Source: CAYJBH01 sp964369965 (lineage in GTDB: Bacteria; Bacillota; Clostridia; Oscillospirales; Ruminococcaceae). From it: a DNA stretch of 29,008 bases. Position numbers and translations under genes: made by a program. The notes beneath the pieces were generated by a model. That model was not told where the DNA came from and searched no databases. It was given only the letters and a program-made list of their open reading frames with translations. This document shows positions 16,735-24,261 of this stretch, piece by piece (within the stretch, counting starts at the first letter, position 1; every line of letters starts with the position of its first letter). The stretch is from assembly GCA_964369965.1 (NCBI GenBank), contig CAYJGF010000026.1, positions 1-29,008 on the forward strand, given 5' to 3'.

Positions 16735-17211
16735 ATGACATTTAATTATAAGGGTAAACAACACACCGTCGACATGCTGTTTGTGCTGTCGCTTTTTGCG
16801 GTGTTTGCCATTACGGCGCTACTGCTTATCTTCTCCGGCACAAGAGTTTATGAGAGTATAACCGAGGGAATGCAGAGCTCGTTTTCGTCGCGCACCGCAA
16901 TATCCTACATAAAAAAGCAGGTGGATCAAAACAACTCCGTCAGTGCCGTATCGGTCGCCGAGGTTGAGGGTCAAACCGCGCTTCGACTGGTGGAGGAGGA
17001 TAGTGGGGAGTATTTTTCGCGGTACATCTATCTTCACGACGGGTATCTATGCGAGCTGTTCACCAAGGTGGACATAACGCCGAGGTTAAATTCAGGACAA
17101 CCGCTTTTAGAGCTTAAAGCTTTTGCCCTTGAAAGGGATGGCAACCTGTTCACCTTCACTGTCACCGACCACACCGACAACGTTCTGTCCGCCACGTTGT
17201 CGACGGTTTAA
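16735..17211 (+). CDS. DUF4860-type pilus-cluster protein
   Basis: This 158-residue protein begins with the segment KQHTVDMLFVLSLFAVFAITALLLI, a single membrane helix (about 13-33), followed by SRTAISYIKKQV and a beta-rich external part containing EVEGQTALRLVEEDSGEYFSRYIYL (as two pieces of the same strand set). I recognise this as DUF4860, which in Clostridia is usually found with pilin and GspF genes and has no assigned function. The layout (N-terminal helix, then beta domain) is that of a minor pilin-like subunit without a normal cleavage site. Confidence 0.8.
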   Translation: MTFNYKGKQHTVDMLFVLSLFAVFAITALLLIFSGTRVYESITEGMQSSFSSRTAISYIKKQVDQNNSVSAVSVAEVEGQTALRLVEEDSGEYFSRYIYLHDGYLCELFTKVDITPRLNSGQPLLELKAFALERDGNLFTFTVTDHTDNVLSATLSTV

Positions 17212-17223
17212 ATAGGAGGGGGC

Positions 17224-17631
17224 ATGAAATCAAAATCGGGATTATTCCTTATCGAACTTATTATATCAATACTGTTTTTTTCGCTTGGCTCGATAGTTTG
17301 CATACAGATGTTTGTTGCCTCGTATGTCACAGCGGAGGATAGCGCGCGCTTGACCTCGGCGGTCGTCGCGGCGCAGTCGGCAGCGGAGATATACAAAAGC
17401 GGTGGCAGTGAACTGCTCGCACAAAAAACGGCGGCGACGCTCGAGGATGGCGGATATCATGCAAGTTTTGATGAGAGTGGCGCTTTTATACCGGGCGGCA
17501 GATACGACGCGGTCTTTGTCGAGACAAAGGGCGACGACCTGTATATGTTGACCATCGAGTTATACCACGAGGGGGAGCGGATATATGACCTCAAAACGGT
17601 GCGATTCCAAAAGGAGGGGCAATTAGCATGA
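17224..17631 (+). CDS. Type IV prepilin-like protein
   Basis: This 135-residue protein has a class III prepilin signal: MKSKSG then LFLIELIISILFF, that is cleavage after Gly6 with Glu at +5 of the mature form and a hydrophobic helix, the hallmark of substrates of a PilD-type peptidase. The rest is a helix (AQSAAEIYKSGG) followed by beta strands with FVETKGDDLYMLTIEL. It is the only gene in the cluster with an intact prepilin motif, so it is the best candidate for a processed pilin. AGGAGGGGGC lies just before the start. The stop overlaps the next start as ATGA (17628-17631). No prepilin peptidase is in the window. Confidence 0.85.
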   Translation: MKSKSGLFLIELIISILFFSLGSIVCIQMFVASYVTAEDSARLTSAVVAAQSAAEIYKSGGSELLAQKTAATLEDGGYHASFDESGAFIPGGRYDAVFVETKGDDLYMLTIELYHEGERIYDLKTVRFQKEGQLA

Positions 17632-18092
17632 AATCGCAGCACATCAGTGTCCCGATAGGCACCAGCCTTTTGCTCGTTGTCTTTGTTTTGCTCGCGCTTA
17701 TAACCTTTGCGTCGCTCAGTTTTGTGACGGCAAACACCGACAGCGGTTTTAGTGAAGATACCGCCGACAGGACCAAACAGTACTATGCCGCCGACGCGAC
17801 AGCGAGCATAACCCTAAAAAATATAGACGATATACTATCCTCAATCGACATCGGTGACGAACAGGTGTTTTTTGACGAGGTGCAACGTCTTTTAGGGCAG
17901 TATGAGATAGAGCGTGGGGAGGAAATCACAACGCTGACCTACTTTACCGCCGTGAACGAGTATGAGAGTATTGAAACGGTCATAGCACTATACCATGACA
18001 AAGAGGAACGGTATGAGCTAAAAACATCAAAACTAATATTTTCCGACGAGTGGGAGCAGGATAACACCATGTCGATATTTTTAGAAGAGTAA
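17628..18092 (+). CDS. N-anchored pilus-cluster protein (PilX-like position)
   Basis: This 154-residue protein has a single membrane segment at about 11-34 (TSLLLVVFVLLALITFASLSFV), then a helical region DRTKQYYAADATASITL and a charged C-terminal part. The sequence shape matches small PilX-like proteins with an N-terminal anchor and the YYAADA helix typical of them, but no methylation motif. It is translationally coupled to the prepilin gene and lies 17 bases ahead of pilT. Family assignment is by position and shape only. Confidence 0.7.
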   Translation: MKSQHISVPIGTSLLLVVFVLLALITFASLSFVTANTDSGFSEDTADRTKQYYAADATASITLKNIDDILSSIDIGDEQVFFDEVQRLLGQYEIERGEEITTLTYFTAVNEYESIETVIALYHDKEERYELKTSKLIFSDEWEQDNTMSIFLEE

Positions 18093-18109
18093 TAAGGGTG
18101 GATAACAGT

Positions 18110-19171
18110 ATGGATTTTAAGCTAATGGTGGAGGAGATTGTACGGCAGGGGGCGTCCGACATTTTTATCATATCCGGTCTGCCGTTGACCGCAAAGATAA
18201 AGGGGCGTATGGTGAAATTTACCGACACTATGCTTCTACCAAATGACACCAACGAAATAATTCATCAGATATACAGTTATGCCGACAACCGTGAAATTTC
18301 GCGCCTTGTCGAGTTTGGGGACGATGATTTTTCCTTTGCGATAAAAGGTGTGTCGCGTTTTCGTGTCAACACCTACAAACAGCGTGGCACCATCGCCGCC
18401 GTTATCCGCACCATCACCTTTAACCTGCCGCACCCCGACGAGCTGAACATACCATCGCTCGTCATGGATATCTGCAATAATGAGCGTGGATTTGTGCTTG
18501 TGACCGGCTCTGCCGGAAGTGGCAAGAGCACGACACTCGCCTGTATGATAGACCGTATAAACCATTCCCGTCAACAGCATATAATAACGTTGGAGGATCC
18601 CATTGAGTTTTTGCACTCCCATGCCGAGGGGATTGTCTCCCAGCGGGAGGTCAACCTCGATACCGAGAGTTTTGTCACGGCACTTCGCTCGGCACTGCGC
18701 CAAAGCCCCGATACCATACTCATCGGTGAACTGCGCGACCGTGAGACCATCGAGGTCGGCATGACAGCGGCGGAGACGGGGCACTTAGTCCTCTCCAGCC
18801 TGCACACCACCGGCGCCGGCGCTACCATAGACAGAATAGTTGATGTCTTCCCCCCCGACCAACAGCATCAGATACGTTTGCAACTTGCGATGGTGCTCAA
18901 TGCGATTGTGTGTCAACAGCTCGTCCCGACGATAAACGGCGACCGCACCCCCGTGTTTGAGGTAATGACCGTTAATCCGGCGGTCAAAAACCTGATAAGA
19001 GAGAATAAGATACATCAACTGGACAACCTAATATCCACCGCCTCGGAAAACGACGGGATGCTCAGCATGGATAAAAGCCTGTTAGCCCTCTATAAAAAAG
19101 GAACAATAGATAGGGACACGGCAATAAGATACAGCGCAAATCCCGAGATGTTACAGCGGAGGATGGGGTGA
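18110..19171 (+). CDS. pilT: Type IV pilus retraction ATPase PilT
   Basis: This is a hexameric secretion-type ATPase of 353 residues that in known systems depolymerises pili. ATG 18110 follows AAGGGTGG at 18094-18101; GTG 18098 falls inside that site. It has an N-terminal PilT domain (GASDIFIISGLPLTAKIKG) and an ATPase domain: Walker A GSAGSGKST (133-141), Asp box ITLEDPIEFLH (159-169), Walker B ILIGELRD (203-210) and His box TGHLVLSSLHT (223-233). The length and lack of an N-terminal GspE domain favour PilT over PilB. The end is followed at once by GTGAATAG-type repeats. Confidence 0.94.
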   Translation: MDFKLMVEEIVRQGASDIFIISGLPLTAKIKGRMVKFTDTMLLPNDTNEIIHQIYSYADNREISRLVEFGDDDFSFAIKGVSRFRVNTYKQRGTIAAVIRTITFNLPHPDELNIPSLVMDICNNERGFVLVTGSAGSGKSTTLACMIDRINHSRQQHIITLEDPIEFLHSHAEGIVSQREVNLDTESFVTALRSALRQSPDTILIGELRDRETIEVGMTAAETGHLVLSSLHTTGAGATIDRIVDVFPPDQQHQIRLQLAMVLNAIVCQQLVPTINGDRTPVFEVMTVNPAVKNLIRENKIHQLDNLISTASENDGMLSMDKSLLALYKKGTIDRDTAIRYSANPEMLQRRMG

Positions 19172-19173
19172 TA

Positions 19174-19309
19174 TAGTGAATAGGTAATAGTGAATAGTTG
19201 TGGTATCATCTGTCGGTGATGATTATATTGTCTAAAAGCAAAAGTCAATCGCTACTATTATAATAAAAGGACGCCGCAGGCGTTTTCCTTAACTATTCAA
19301 TCTTCACTA
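19174..19309. repeat. GTGAATAG-type repeats flanking an intergenic hairpin
   Basis: Three bases after the pilT stop, TAGTGAATAGGTAATAGTGA runs on as a short repeat to 19199. A related inverted copy, AACTATTCAATCTTCACTA, lies at 19291-19309. Between them is an AT-rich stretch and the hairpin at 19271-19283. The arrangement resembles a small non-autonomous element or a dispersed clostridial repeat. A similar run (TTCACTATTCACTCTTCACT) occurs at 24032-24051. Confidence 0.45.
19264..19290 (+). terminator. Weak intrinsic terminator after pilT
   Basis: A 5-bp GC-rich stem (ACGCC at 19271-19275, GGCGT at 19279-19283, loop GCA) is flanked by AAAAGG before and TTTCCTT after, which extends the pairing with a bulge. 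It would end the pilus operon transcript. Confidence 0.45.
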
Positions 19310-19361
19310 AAAAAACCTCCCCTACAGCACAACCATAATCTTTGCCAAAGGAGAAACCCAA

Positions 19362-20288
19362 ATGATAAAACTCTACCCCCCGAAAAAACTTTGTGAAATT
19401 GAGCTTTTCAACCTTGCGGCGCGCTCTCCGGAGGATTTTGTTGCGTTTTGTGAGGACAGCTACAGCGAGCGAATCAACCATGTCGCCGCCACAATTGTTG
19501 CCGGTGACTTTAAGGTGGTCATGCTCACCGGTCCCTCCTCGGTAGGCAAGACTACCACTTCAGGCAGGATAGCAAAACGGCTTTGTGAGATAGGTATGCC
19601 GGCGAGGATTATCTCGCTCGACAACTTCTTTCGTCCGCACAGTGAATACCCGATACTGCCGGACGGCACACGCGATTTTGAGAGCATCGAGACCATCGAC
19701 ATACCGGAGTTTGTGCGCTGCCTTGACGAGCTAATGCAAAAGGGTGAGGTCATGTTGCCGGTCTATGATTTTGTGAACTCTCGCCGCAGTGACGAGCGCG
19801 AACACTTTGTAATAAACGACGGTGTGGTCATCGTCGAGGGGATACACGCACTCAATCCGACGATAACGCCGCACTTCAAATCGAAGATGTTCAAAATCTA
19901 TCTCAGCATGAGGGAGGAATATGCTTATAAAGGGCGGCGGTTGATACCGAGCATCGACATGCGTCTTGCGCGCCGTATGGTCCGTGACAACTTTTTCAGA
20001 GGGTACTCCCCCGAGCGCACCCTCGCGCTTTGGAGCAAGGTATGTGACGGTGAGGTCAAGTATATAAAAGCATACAAGGGTGAGGCAAACTACATGTTCG
20101 ACACCGCACACGGCTATGAGCCATGCGTCATGCTCCCTTTTTTAGAGGGGATAAATGTCGGCGAAATCGAGGATATCAACCATGCAAAATTGTTTGAGGC
20201 ACTGCGCGAACGGTATCGGCTTTTCACCCCACTCGATAAAAATCTGGTGCCGGAAAATTCTATGTTAAAGGAATTTATCAAGATATAG
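19362..20288 (+). CDS. Uridine kinase family nucleoside kinase
   Basis: This P-loop kinase of 308 residues belongs to the phosphoribulokinase/uridine kinase family and is expected to phosphorylate a nucleoside such as uridine in pyrimidine salvage. Walker A is GPSSVGKTT (57-65), then SLDNFF (85-90), the block DFESIETIDIPEF, PVYDFVNSRRSDE and VIVEGIHALNP (157-166). About 50 residues precede the P-loop. Many clostridial relatives are around 550 residues, with an extra N-terminal TGS-like region; this one is the short form. AAAGGAG precedes the start. It stands alone between two intergenic regions. Confidence 0.88.
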   Translation: MIKLYPPKKLCEIELFNLAARSPEDFVAFCEDSYSERINHVAATIVAGDFKVVMLTGPSSVGKTTTSGRIAKRLCEIGMPARIISLDNFFRPHSEYPILPDGTRDFESIETIDIPEFVRCLDELMQKGEVMLPVYDFVNSRRSDEREHFVINDGVVIVEGIHALNPTITPHFKSKMFKIYLSMREEYAYKGRRLIPSIDMRLARRMVRDNFFRGYSPERTLALWSKVCDGEVKYIKAYKGEANYMFDTAHGYEPCVMLPFLEGINVGEIEDINHAKLFEALRERYRLFTPLDKNLVPENSMLKEFIKI

Positions 20289-20349
20289 TGTATATATTTT
20301 TGATTTTTCACATAATATTAAATATAGGTATACAGAAAGGACGATCAAT

Positions 20350-20712
20350 ATGATAGACACAAATAAATTTATCGACGAATCTAAAAAGATACTCAACACC
20401 ATCACCGATACGATAGGCTCCTATGCCAGTGCCGGCAAACAGCGCATCGATGTTTTCACGCTGGAGGGGGAGCTTGGCAAGGCGCAAAAACAACTCGGCG
20501 CACTTGTCTACAGCCTGCATAAAACCAATCAGGAGGACGCGGAGCTGGTAGAGCAGTATATCGAGACCATCGACGATATTTATGACAGGATAGAGCGTGC
20601 GAAAACCCTGTCGCTCCCCACCACCCACCAGACGCGCCACTGCTCCGACTGTGGCAATAAGGTCGGTGTAAACGACGTGTTCTGCCCAAAATGCGGTCAA
20701 AGGCAGATGTGA
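20350..20712 (+). CDS. Small zinc-ribbon protein
   Basis: This 120-residue protein has an N-terminal helical part (about 1-85, probably coiled coil: ELGKAQKQLGALVYSLHK and EQYIETIDDIYDRIERA) and a C-terminal zinc ribbon, HCSDCGNKVGVNDVFCPKCG, with two CxxC pairs. The function is unknown; such proteins are often adaptors. The ribosome site is AGAAAGGACG. A candidate promoter TTGATT (20300-20305), 17-base spacer, TATAGG (20323-20328) lies upstream but is weak. A strong terminator follows. Confidence 0.75.
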   Translation: MIDTNKFIDESKKILNTITDTIGSYASAGKQRIDVFTLEGELGKAQKQLGALVYSLHKTNQEDAELVEQYIETIDDIYDRIERAKTLSLPTTHQTRHCSDCGNKVGVNDVFCPKCGQRQM

Positions 20713-20731
20713 TAATAATGAATTTTACTAA

Positions 20732-20770
20732 AAAAGGACGTACAACCTGTGCGTCCTTTTATTTTTTTTT
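20732..20770 (+). terminator. Strong intrinsic terminator abutting the flippase ribosome site
   Basis: A 13-bp stem (AAAAGGACGTACA at 20732-20744 with TGTGCGTCCTTTT at 20748-20760, one G-U pair, loop ACC) is followed by A and nine T residues (20762-20770). The next base begins the flippase Shine-Dalgarno GGGAGGG, so a transcript must either read through this hairpin or begin inside or after it. Confidence 0.85.
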
Positions 20771-20781
20771 GGGAGGGAATT

Positions 20782-22482
20782 TTGAGCCGACGAAAATTTA
20801 TTACCGGAGCATTACTGCTTTTCATATCCACCTTTGTGGTCAAACTTATCGGCGCGCTCTATCGCATACCGCTCACCGATATCCTCGGCGGTGAGGGAAT
20901 GGGGTATTACAGCACCGCATTCAACATTTTTGCGCCGCTCTTTGCACTTTTTGTGACCGGTCTGCCCATTGCGGTGTCCCACCATGTCGCGGCGGCGGTG
21001 GCTATCGGCGATGAACAGCGCGCCAAAACGGTGGTGCGCACCGCCCTTGTCATTGCGCTCGTTGCCGGCACCCTCGGCACCGGATTGCTGATTGCCTCGG
21101 CACAGTTATTCTCATCCCTTGTCCATAACGCGGCCGCGACACCTGCTATCTATTGCCTTGCCCCAACTCTTTTTTTCAGCGCGATATCGGCGGTGCTCCG
21201 CGGTGCAACGCAAGGTAGGCAGAACATGGCACCGACCGCAATCTCCCAACTTGTCGAGGTGGTCATAAAGTTGTTTGTCGGCATCGGTTTTGCCATCCTC
21301 GCCGCCGATTATCTGCTCGAAAAATTTAACGAGACGGGCTATGTCCTATCCACCGTCTACCCCACGACAGCGGAGGCAACCCTCGCAATAATCCCCTACG
21401 CCGCCGCTGCCTCTCTTGCAGGCATAACGCTATCCAATCTTATCGGTACGGCGCTTTTGATGGTCATATCGCGCAAGACCTATGTGGGGGGGAGCGGATT
21501 TCAACGTGACATCGCGCACGACATTTTAGCCATGGCGTTCCCCGTGGCGCTGTCGGCGGTGGTCATCAACCTGACCTCCCTCATCGACCTCGCGACCATA
21601 ATGCGCCACATCGAGGCACTGATGATTGAAAAACCGAGCGAGCTGTTCGCCGCCTATCCGGGACTTGGGTTGGAGCTTAAAGGGGATGAGCTTGCCAACT
21701 TCCTCTACGGCAGTTATACAGGGGTTGCGATGTCGGTCTTTCACCTTGTCCCGTCGCTCGCGGTCGCACTCGGCATTAGTATAATTCCGCTTGTGACCGG
21801 CTATCATCGCCGCGGCAATAAGGAGGGTGTCCAAAACGCGGTGGAGACGGCATTGCGCTTTACCGCCCTGCTCGCCGCACCGGCAGGGTTTGGGATATCG
21901 GCACTCGCAGGTCCTATCTTGACTTTGCTCTACCCAACGCGCGTGCAGGAGGTGGAGATTGCAACCTCTATGTTAGTGATTTTAGGTTATGCGGCGGTTT
22001 TTGTGGCAATGCTTATACCGATGAACACCGTTTTGCAGGCGATGGGTCGCCCCGACCTGCCGGTTAAGCTGATGCTTGTGAGCGCCACGCTCAAACTGAT
22101 ACTCAATCTTGTGCTGGTCCCGATGCCACAGCTCAATATTCGCGGTGCGGCATATGCAACCCTCGGATGTTATGCGTTGCTGTTCGTGTTGACCTCCATT
22201 GTTTTGCGGTATAGTTGCAAACTGAAAATCCCGATAGCGGACATATTCATGCGCTCGATAGGCGCCGCCGGCATAGTCGGTCTTGCGGCATATTTCACAT
22301 TTGAGTTTGTTCATCGCACCTTGTCACTGCCGGTCTCACTCTTGATTGCGATGGTGGTCGCGATGGTCATATACGTGATTATAACACCGGTTTTCGGAAT
22401 TTTACGCAAAAAAGACGCTTTATTACTGCCATTTGCAAAAAAAATGCGAAAACCTCTTGATTTTATTGGTAAAATGAAGTAA
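20782..22482 (+). CDS. SpoVB/YabM-like polysaccharide or lipid flippase
   Basis: This is a multi-pass membrane protein of about 566 residues in the MOP exporter superfamily (SpoVB, YabM, MurJ relatives), which flip lipid-linked sugar intermediates. I chose TTG 20782 because GGGAGGG (20771-20777) sits five bases before it; the longer reading from 20749 would start inside the terminator stem. The N-terminus FITGALLLFISTFVVKLIGALYRIPLTDILGGEGMGYYSTAF (in pieces) is the family signature, and at least twelve hydrophobic segments follow. It lies ten bases ahead of mazG, the same order as yabM-yabN in Bacillus. SpoVB acts in spore cortex formation, but this branch also has vegetative members, so the exact role is open. 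Confidence 0.88.
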   Translation: MSRRKFITGALLLFISTFVVKLIGALYRIPLTDILGGEGMGYYSTAFNIFAPLFALFVTGLPIAVSHHVAAAVAIGDEQRAKTVVRTALVIALVAGTLGTGLLIASAQLFSSLVHNAAATPAIYCLAPTLFFSAISAVLRGATQGRQNMAPTAISQLVEVVIKLFVGIGFAILAADYLLEKFNETGYVLSTVYPTTAEATLAIIPYAAAASLAGITLSNLIGTALLMVISRKTYVGGSGFQRDIAHDILAMAFPVALSAVVINLTSLIDLATIMRHIEALMIEKPSELFAAYPGLGLELKGDELANFLYGSYTGVAMSVFHLVPSLAVALGISIIPLVTGYHRRGNKEGVQNAVETALRFTALLAAPAGFGISALAGPILTLLYPTRVQEVEIATSMLVILGYAAVFVAMLIPMNTVLQAMGRPDLPVKLMLVSATLKLILNLVLVPMPQLNIRGAAYATLGCYALLFVLTSIVLRYSCKLKIPIADIFMRSIGAAGIVGLAAYFTFEFVHRTLSLPVSLLIAMVVAMVIYVIITPVFGILRKKDALLLPFAKKMRKPLDFIGKMK

Positions 22483-22491
22483 AATAGGGTA

Positions 22492-23202
22492 GTGAAAGAC
22501 TTTGACCTTATAAAATTTGCAGACAAATCATCTTATAACATAGATGATCTTGTTACTCTTGTGCGAATACTCCGCGACCCGGTCACAGGTTGCAAATGGG
22601 ACATGGAGCAGACCCACACGTCGGTGCGCCACAACTTCGTGGAGGAGGCGTATGAGGTGGTGGACGCTATCGATGCAGACGATGTCGACATGCTCTGTGA
22701 GGAGTTGGGTGATGTGCTGTTGCAGGTGTTTTTGCATACCGAAATGGAGTATGAAAAAGGGACTTTTGACCTCGACAAGGTCTGTGACGGCATCTGTAAA
22801 AAATTGATCTTTCGGCATCCGCACATCTTCGCCGACACAAAGGTGGGCTCCACCGATGACATCTTAAAGAATTGGGACGAGCTTAAAAAGAAAGAAAAGA
22901 GTCAAAAAAGTCTAAAGGACAGTATAGATGGCATCACAAAGGCACTGCCGGCACTGATGTACGTCAAAAAATTGCAGAAAGTTTTAGGGCAGAATACTGT
23001 TCCAAAGTTGGGTGACGATGCAACCACCGCGCTACAAACGGTCATAGATGGCGCAAATTCCCTCGGCACAACACCGACGCACAGCGACATTGGCGGTCTT
23101 TTATATAGTGTGGTATCACTTTCTCGAGCGTGCGATATCGACCCGGAGCTCGCATTGATGGAGTATGCGAGAGGGCAGGCGCAAAAGGCACTGCCTGACT
23201 AA
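22492..23202 (+). CDS. mazG: Nucleoside triphosphate pyrophosphohydrolase MazG
   Basis: This 236-residue house-cleaning enzyme hydrolyses NTPs to NMP and pyrophosphate. It starts with GTG 22492. The N-terminal MazG domain has LRILRDPVTGCKWDMEQTH and the metal-binding pattern EEAYEVVDAID followed by CEELGDVLLQVFLH (EExxE and ExxD types). The C-terminal repeat is degenerate (IGGLLYSVVSLSRACDIDPELALMEY). The Bacillus relative YabN has an extra methyltransferase-like N-terminal domain that is absent here. It lies between the flippase and hup genes. Confidence 0.93.
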   Translation: MKDFDLIKFADKSSYNIDDLVTLVRILRDPVTGCKWDMEQTHTSVRHNFVEEAYEVVDAIDADDVDMLCEELGDVLLQVFLHTEMEYEKGTFDLDKVCDGICKKLIFRHPHIFADTKVGSTDDILKNWDELKKKEKSQKSLKDSIDGITKALPALMYVKKLQKVLGQNTVPKLGDDATTALQTVIDGANSLGTTPTHSDIGGLLYSVVSLSRACDIDPELALMEYARGQAQKALPD

Positions 23203-23258
23203 CAACATAATCAAAGGGCGCAGGGCTCTATGATAAATAAAATCAAGGAGAAATAAAA

Positions 23259-23531
23259 ATGACAAAAGTAGAATTAGTTAATAGCGTATCGGAAAAAGCA
23301 GGTCTTACAAAGAAAGATGCTGAAAAAGCTCTTGCAGCTGTTCTCGACAGCGTTACCGAAGCTCTCAAAGCAGGCGACAAGGTATCGCTCGTAGGTTTTG
23401 GAACATTTGAGGTTCGCGACCGTCCTGCACGCACCGGTCTGAATCCGCGCACCAAAGAGAAGATCGAAATTGCCGCCACCAAAGCACCGGCTTTCAAGGC
23501 AGGCAAGGCACTCAAAGATGCCGTTAAATAA
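23259..23531 (+). CDS. hup: HU-family nucleoid protein
   Basis: This 90-residue protein is a standard bacterial HU: MTKVELVNSVSEKAGLTKKD at the dimerising helices, VSLVGFGTFEVRDRPARTGLNP leading into the DNA-binding arm (as contiguous parts), and FKAGKALKDAV at the end. It acts as a dimer that bends DNA. CAAGGAG precedes the start. Its codons are enriched in A/T-ending and GAA/AAA forms compared with its neighbours, as expected of a highly expressed gene. The hup gene often sits between mazG and rqcP in Clostridia, so the order is normal. Confidence 0.97.
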   Translation: MTKVELVNSVSEKAGLTKKDAEKALAAVLDSVTEALKAGDKVSLVGFGTFEVRDRPARTGLNPRTKEKIEIAATKAPAFKAGKALKDAVK

Positions 23532-23549
23532 TTAACGATAGATGCACTG

Positions 23550-23588
23550 ATTGGGAGATTTGTCGGTACTGCCGGTGGGTCTCCTAAT
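23550..23588 (+). promoter_or_regulatory. Hairpin between hup and rqcP
   Basis: ATTGGGAGA (23550-23558) and TCTCCTAAT (23580-23588) pair over 9 bp with one G-U, and an inner CGG-CCG pair lies inside. No T-run follows, so it is more likely an mRNA 3' stabiliser for the abundant hup message or a processing site than a terminator. Confidence 0.5.
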
Positions 23589-23615
23589 TAAGGTAGAGAA
23601 AGGACAAACGCCGAT

Positions 23616-23900
23616 TTGCGAATTGATAAATATCTAAAGGTGACAAGGTTGATTAAACGTCGCACCGTCGCAAATGAGGTGGCGGACGTCGGTCGCGTGA
23701 GCGTCAACGGCAAGACAGCAAAGGCGAGCTATCAGGTTAAGGTGGACGATGTTATCGAGATAACGTTCGGCAACCGCCGTGTTTCGGTGCGTGTGGATAA
23801 GGTGGAGGATAACGTGCGAAAAAGTTCGGCGCGTGAGATGTACACCATCTTAGAGGAGCAGTTTGTCCCCCCACCCGAGGCAAACCTGTCGGATCAATAA
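23616..23900 (+). CDS. rqcP: S4-domain ribosome quality control protein RqcP (YabO)
   Basis: This 94-residue RNA-binding protein is of the Hsp15/YabO type. In Bacillus RqcP works with RqcH on stalled 50S subunits to add alanine tails. The start is TTG 23616, with AAGGA at 23600-23604 and no better ATG. The S4 motif LRIDKYLKVTRLIKRRT (1-17) then VADVGRVSVNGKTAKAS and the tail REMYTILEE match YabO closely. The following yabP/yabQ sporulation genes known in Bacillus are not present; a tRNA gene comes next. Confidence 0.9.
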   Translation: MRIDKYLKVTRLIKRRTVANEVADVGRVSVNGKTAKASYQVKVDDVIEITFGNRRVSVRVDKVEDNVRKSSAREMYTILEEQFVPPPEANLSDQ

Positions 23901-23909
23901 ATTAAAAAT

Positions 23910-23986
<77 letters not shown>

Positions 23987-24020
23987 AAAAATCCTTGTAG
24001 CTTATGCTACAAGGGTTTTT
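23987..24020 (+). terminator. Intrinsic terminator after tRNA-Arg
   Basis: CCTTGTAGC (23993-24001) and GCTACAAGG (24006-24014) form a perfect 9-bp stem with loop TTAT, flanked by an A-run and then GTTTTT. It can stop transcription in both directions and so also separates the minus-strand block. Confidence 0.9.
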
Positions 24021-24036
24021 ACTTATTACTTCTTCA

Positions 24037-24261
24037 CTATTCACTCTTCACTAATTCCGCTGCAAGCGCCTTTGCCGTCTCACCGTTGTGTTTTGCATCG
24101 TGCATGAGTACAATCACGCTTGTTTTCTTTTTTGCGCCGTCGAGAATGTTGCCCGTTATTTCTGCACTGCTTATGGTGTGACCGGTTGCCCCCTCTGCGC
24201 TGACGTTCCAGTTGAATACTCGGTATCCTTTTTTCTCGGCATTTTTATTCAAATCGTCCAT
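24037..24261 (-). pseudogene. Truncated polysaccharide deacetylase C-terminal fragment
   Basis: This minus-strand frame of 74 residues (from ATG 24261, no ribosome site) carries the last third of a NodB-type polysaccharide deacetylase: KKGYRVFNWNVSAEG, then the ISSAEITGNIL helix and SVIVLMHDAKHNGETAKAL, where VLMHD is the family's C-terminal motif. The N-terminal catalytic motifs (TFDDG, HxxxH) are missing. The frame overlaps the 3' end of the amylase gene by 17 bases in a different frame, so a deletion seems to have joined the two genes. Its stop codon lies inside a GTGAATAG-type repeat. Confidence 0.7.
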
